A DNA stretch of 64,000 nt from contig NZ_JRAO01000015.1 in assembly GCF_000768875.1 (NCBI RefSeq), positions 192-64,191 on the forward strand, in the 5' to 3' direction. The stretch comes from Porphyromonas sp. COT-239 OH1446 (GTDB taxonomy: Bacteria; Bacteroidota; Bacteroidia; Bacteroidales; Porphyromonadaceae). The notes beneath the pieces were generated by a model, which made no database searches, had not been told where the DNA came from, and was given only the letters and a program-made list of their open reading frames with translations. Below are positions 62,291-64,000 of this stretch, piece by piece (position 1 is the stretch's first letter; each line of letters opens with the position of its first letter). The position numbers and the translations under genes are program-made.

Positions 62291-64000
62291 TCACAGGACA
62301 AGCTCCTGATTTAGGCTGCGGATGATGCGAGGACGAGAGGCTCGGTAGCCAGGAGAGAGGAACTCCAGCTCGGGGGTGCTGTATTGAGTACGAATGCCCA
62401 GCAGAGCTGGCAGTGTATGGGTGAATAGATCCAACATAATACGACGATCCTTGTAGGAAACTAATTGCTCATAAAGCTCTGGGTATTTGTTCCTCATAGA
62501 GGGGCTCATATAGATAAGCAAAGGAACGGAGACGCCCCCGACAGTCATCCCATGGTCGCAATAAGTTGGATTTCTCGGGTCATCATAGAGGATCTCCCCA
62601 TGGTCAGAGAAATATAGAAGTAGCGTGGACCGATTCGAGTACCTATTGATGATCTCGGAGACAACATAGTCGTTATAGTAAACACTATTCACATAGTCTG
62701 CAATGTCTTGGTCCGGCTTCTCTCCTCGACGGATCGGGAGGTCTTGGGGAGTGAACCGAGCATAAGCCTCGGGGAAACGCTTCTTGTAGAGAGGGTGCGA
62801 GCCGAGCAGGTGTACGACCTGCATCAATCCAGACCGCCCCTTAGCCCTAGCCTTGTCGACACTGATGAGATAGGGGAAGACCCCTTCGTCAAAGAAGTGC
62901 TTCGTTTGGTCATGCTCCTCATCGATACTTCGGGCATGCACATAGTGGTGCTCATCAGCTAGATGGGCGAAGGTATTGATAGGCTGGATGAAGGTACCAC
63001 TGCTCTCCTGGTTGCTGATCCACTCAACCCAATAGCCCGCCTGAGCAAAAACTGTAGGCAATGCGGGGTAGTCATACCAATTGCCTCCAGAATCATTCGT
63101 CTGATAAGTCAAGATCTTGGTCAGAGACTCTATCGTATTCGGTGCGGGGCTAACCACGCTATCATAGGCGATTAGATCGCCTGTGCTGAGTATCGAGTCT
63201 AGCCTAGGGGTATTGGACAAGGGGTAGCCGTAGCAGTGCATATAATCACGGCGGAGCGTCTCCCCGATCACCACGATGACATTCAGATCCTCTTGAGCAG
63301 GGGTAGAGGGGTCTTGATGGACAGAGAGCTGTAGATCAATATCTTTCATTCGCTCTACACTGGAGGCTATAGCCTTTGAGTTTTTGAGGAAGCCAATAGT
63401 ATTCCACAGCACCCTATCATTAGGAGCAATGGTCAAATCGTAGGCATGGCCACTGGTCATAACCTTATCGTAAGTTCTAGGCAGAGAATATAGAGCGGTC
63501 ATAAGGGTGGGAACGACAAGTAGTAGGCTCAAGACAATGCTCGAGAACTTAGACCACCAGCGAGGACTATATCGCACCCAGACCCAGGATATGAGTAGAA
63601 GTAGGCACAGCATCCCCACGGGTCTAATCAAGGTGGATAGGGATAGGCTAGACTCAATATATTCGCTCGCCTCCGAGGGGTTCGTCCCAGCCAAGGCTAA
63701 GACCACCCCATGGCTATAAACAGCACCATACCGGCCGAGCGTGAAGGCCTCTAGCAAAAAGATCGAGGAAGACAAGAAAACAATGACACCCCCTGCGAGC
63801 TGTCGTCCCCAGCGAGAGGAGAATAAGGCATGCCCCCACCACAGAAGTGAGGACCAAAAAGCTATTCGGATGAAGCCCCTAACGAGGGTTTCCGTCTGTG
63901 ATAGACCAACGATGAGCTCCTCACCCTCCGGCAACAAAGCGTAAGACCGAGAGACGAACTGGACGTTGATCACCATCTGTAGGGTAAATGCCAGCAGGAA
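62291..64000 (-). CDS. Phosphoethanolamine transferase (EptA/OpgE type), 5' end outside the window
   Basis: The frame is open through the right edge: the codons before the first visible ATG (63976) read FLLAFTLQ, continuing a membrane helix, so the N-terminus is missing. Several hydrophobic segments precede a periplasmic alkaline-phosphatase-like domain. Metal site VIVVIGETLRRDYMHCYGY, candidate nucleophile Thr in SPAPNTIESLTKIL, and LLLYFSDHGEILYDD plus YCDHGMTVGG fit the phosphoethanolamine transferase family, which decorates lipid A, glycans or other envelope glycans with phosphoethanolamine. The acceptor cannot be told. In lipid A it would raise resistance to cationic peptides. Confidence 0.88.
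   Translation of the reverse strand, partial: FLLAFTLQMVINVQFVSRSYALLPEGEELIVGLSQTETLVRGFIRIAFWSSLLWWGHALFSSRWGRQLAGGVIVFLSSSIFLLEAFTLGRYGAVYSHGVVLALAGTNPSEASEYIESSLSLSTLIRPVGMLCLLLLISWVWVRYSPRWWSKFSSIVLSLLLVVPTLMTALYSLPRTYDKVMTSGHAYDLTIAPNDRVLWNTIGFLKNSKAIASSVERMKDIDLQLSVHQDPSTPAQEDLNVIVVIGETLRRDYMHCYGYPLSNTPRLDSILSTGDLIAYDSVVSPAPNTIESLTKILTYQTNDSGGNWYDYPALPTVFAQAGYWVEWISNQESSGTFIQPINTFAHLADEHHYVHARSIDEEHDQTKHFFDEGVFPYLISVDKARAKGRSGLMQVVHLLGSHPLYKKRFPEAYARFTPQDLPIRRGEKPDQDIADYVNSVYYNDYVVSEIINRYSNRSTLLLYFSDHGEILYDDPRNPTYCDHGMTVGGVSVPLLIYMSPSMRNKYPELYEQLVSYKDRRIMLDLFTHTLPALLGIRTQYSTPELEFLSPGYRASRPRIIRSLNQELVL

Overview
The window reads as a chromosomal segment from a Bacteroidales bacterium, most likely a Porphyromonas species of fairly high GC. 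The grounds are gene content (TamL-type BamA-like lipoprotein, Omp28-like lipoproteins, DUF6029, DUF4105, a short primary sigma factor, Rho with a long acidic insertion, SufBCD, pyruvate:ferredoxin oxidoreductase) and Bacteroidetes-type promoters. About twenty genes or operons are preceded by a TAnnTTTG -7 box, sometimes with TTG 19-21 bases upstream. Species cannot be fixed from the sequence alone.

Layout. 1-718: a possible transposase tail, then a decayed 23-bp repeat array. 719-5166 (minus): an envelope operon of two Omp28-like lipoproteins, a TlpA-like thioredoxin and a DUF6029 barrel, ending in a strong terminator. 5284-11328: TamL, an Lrp/AsnC regulator, a START-like protein, and a murI-namZ cell-wall pair. 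11847-18415: pyruvate:ferredoxin oxidoreductase, an M23/LysM peptidoglycan hydrolase and an OprO/P-type porin. 18804-26959 (minus): rarA, aspS, an ABC-F ATPase, ppx and ppk1. 27445-32641 (minus): bcp-recA-gmk-xseB-ispD-recG. 33094-45706 (plus): DUF4105, a PafA-like phosphatase, secA, the primary sigma factor, a CoA-transferase, a Ser-type sulfatase and rho. 45778-51775 (plus): tRNA-Arg(TCT), two small orphan proteins, cvpA and sufBCD. 51958-57720 (minus): ribosomal protein operons (rpsF-rpsR-rplI and rplM-rpsI-rpsB-tsf) flanking an IdeS-like cysteine protease lipoprotein and a DUF3109 protein. 58423-62105 (plus): an unrecognised two-gene unit, a membrane-anchored protein translationally coupled to a secreted TPR protein. 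62291-64000 (minus): a phosphoethanolamine transferase running off the right edge.

Most of the window is housekeeping. The unusual material is: (i) six intergenic arrays of a degenerate 23-bp tandem repeat, reminiscent of the BrickBuilt minisatellite described in P. gingivalis; (ii) a separate 22-bp array built on the palindrome AAACGTATACGTTT between recG and ppk1, with a decayed extension; (iii) a lipoprotein with the catalytic Lys/Cys/His/Asp spacing of the streptococcal IgG protease IdeS; (iv) the membrane/TPR gene pair, whose two proteins share a small carboxypeptidase-regulatory-like domain; and (v) several candidate cis-regulators (an 18-bp palindrome over a promoter, a terminator-like hairpin at the probable start of the CoA-transferase transcript, and a long C-rich rho leader). 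No CRISPR array, rRNA, prophage or intact insertion sequence was seen.
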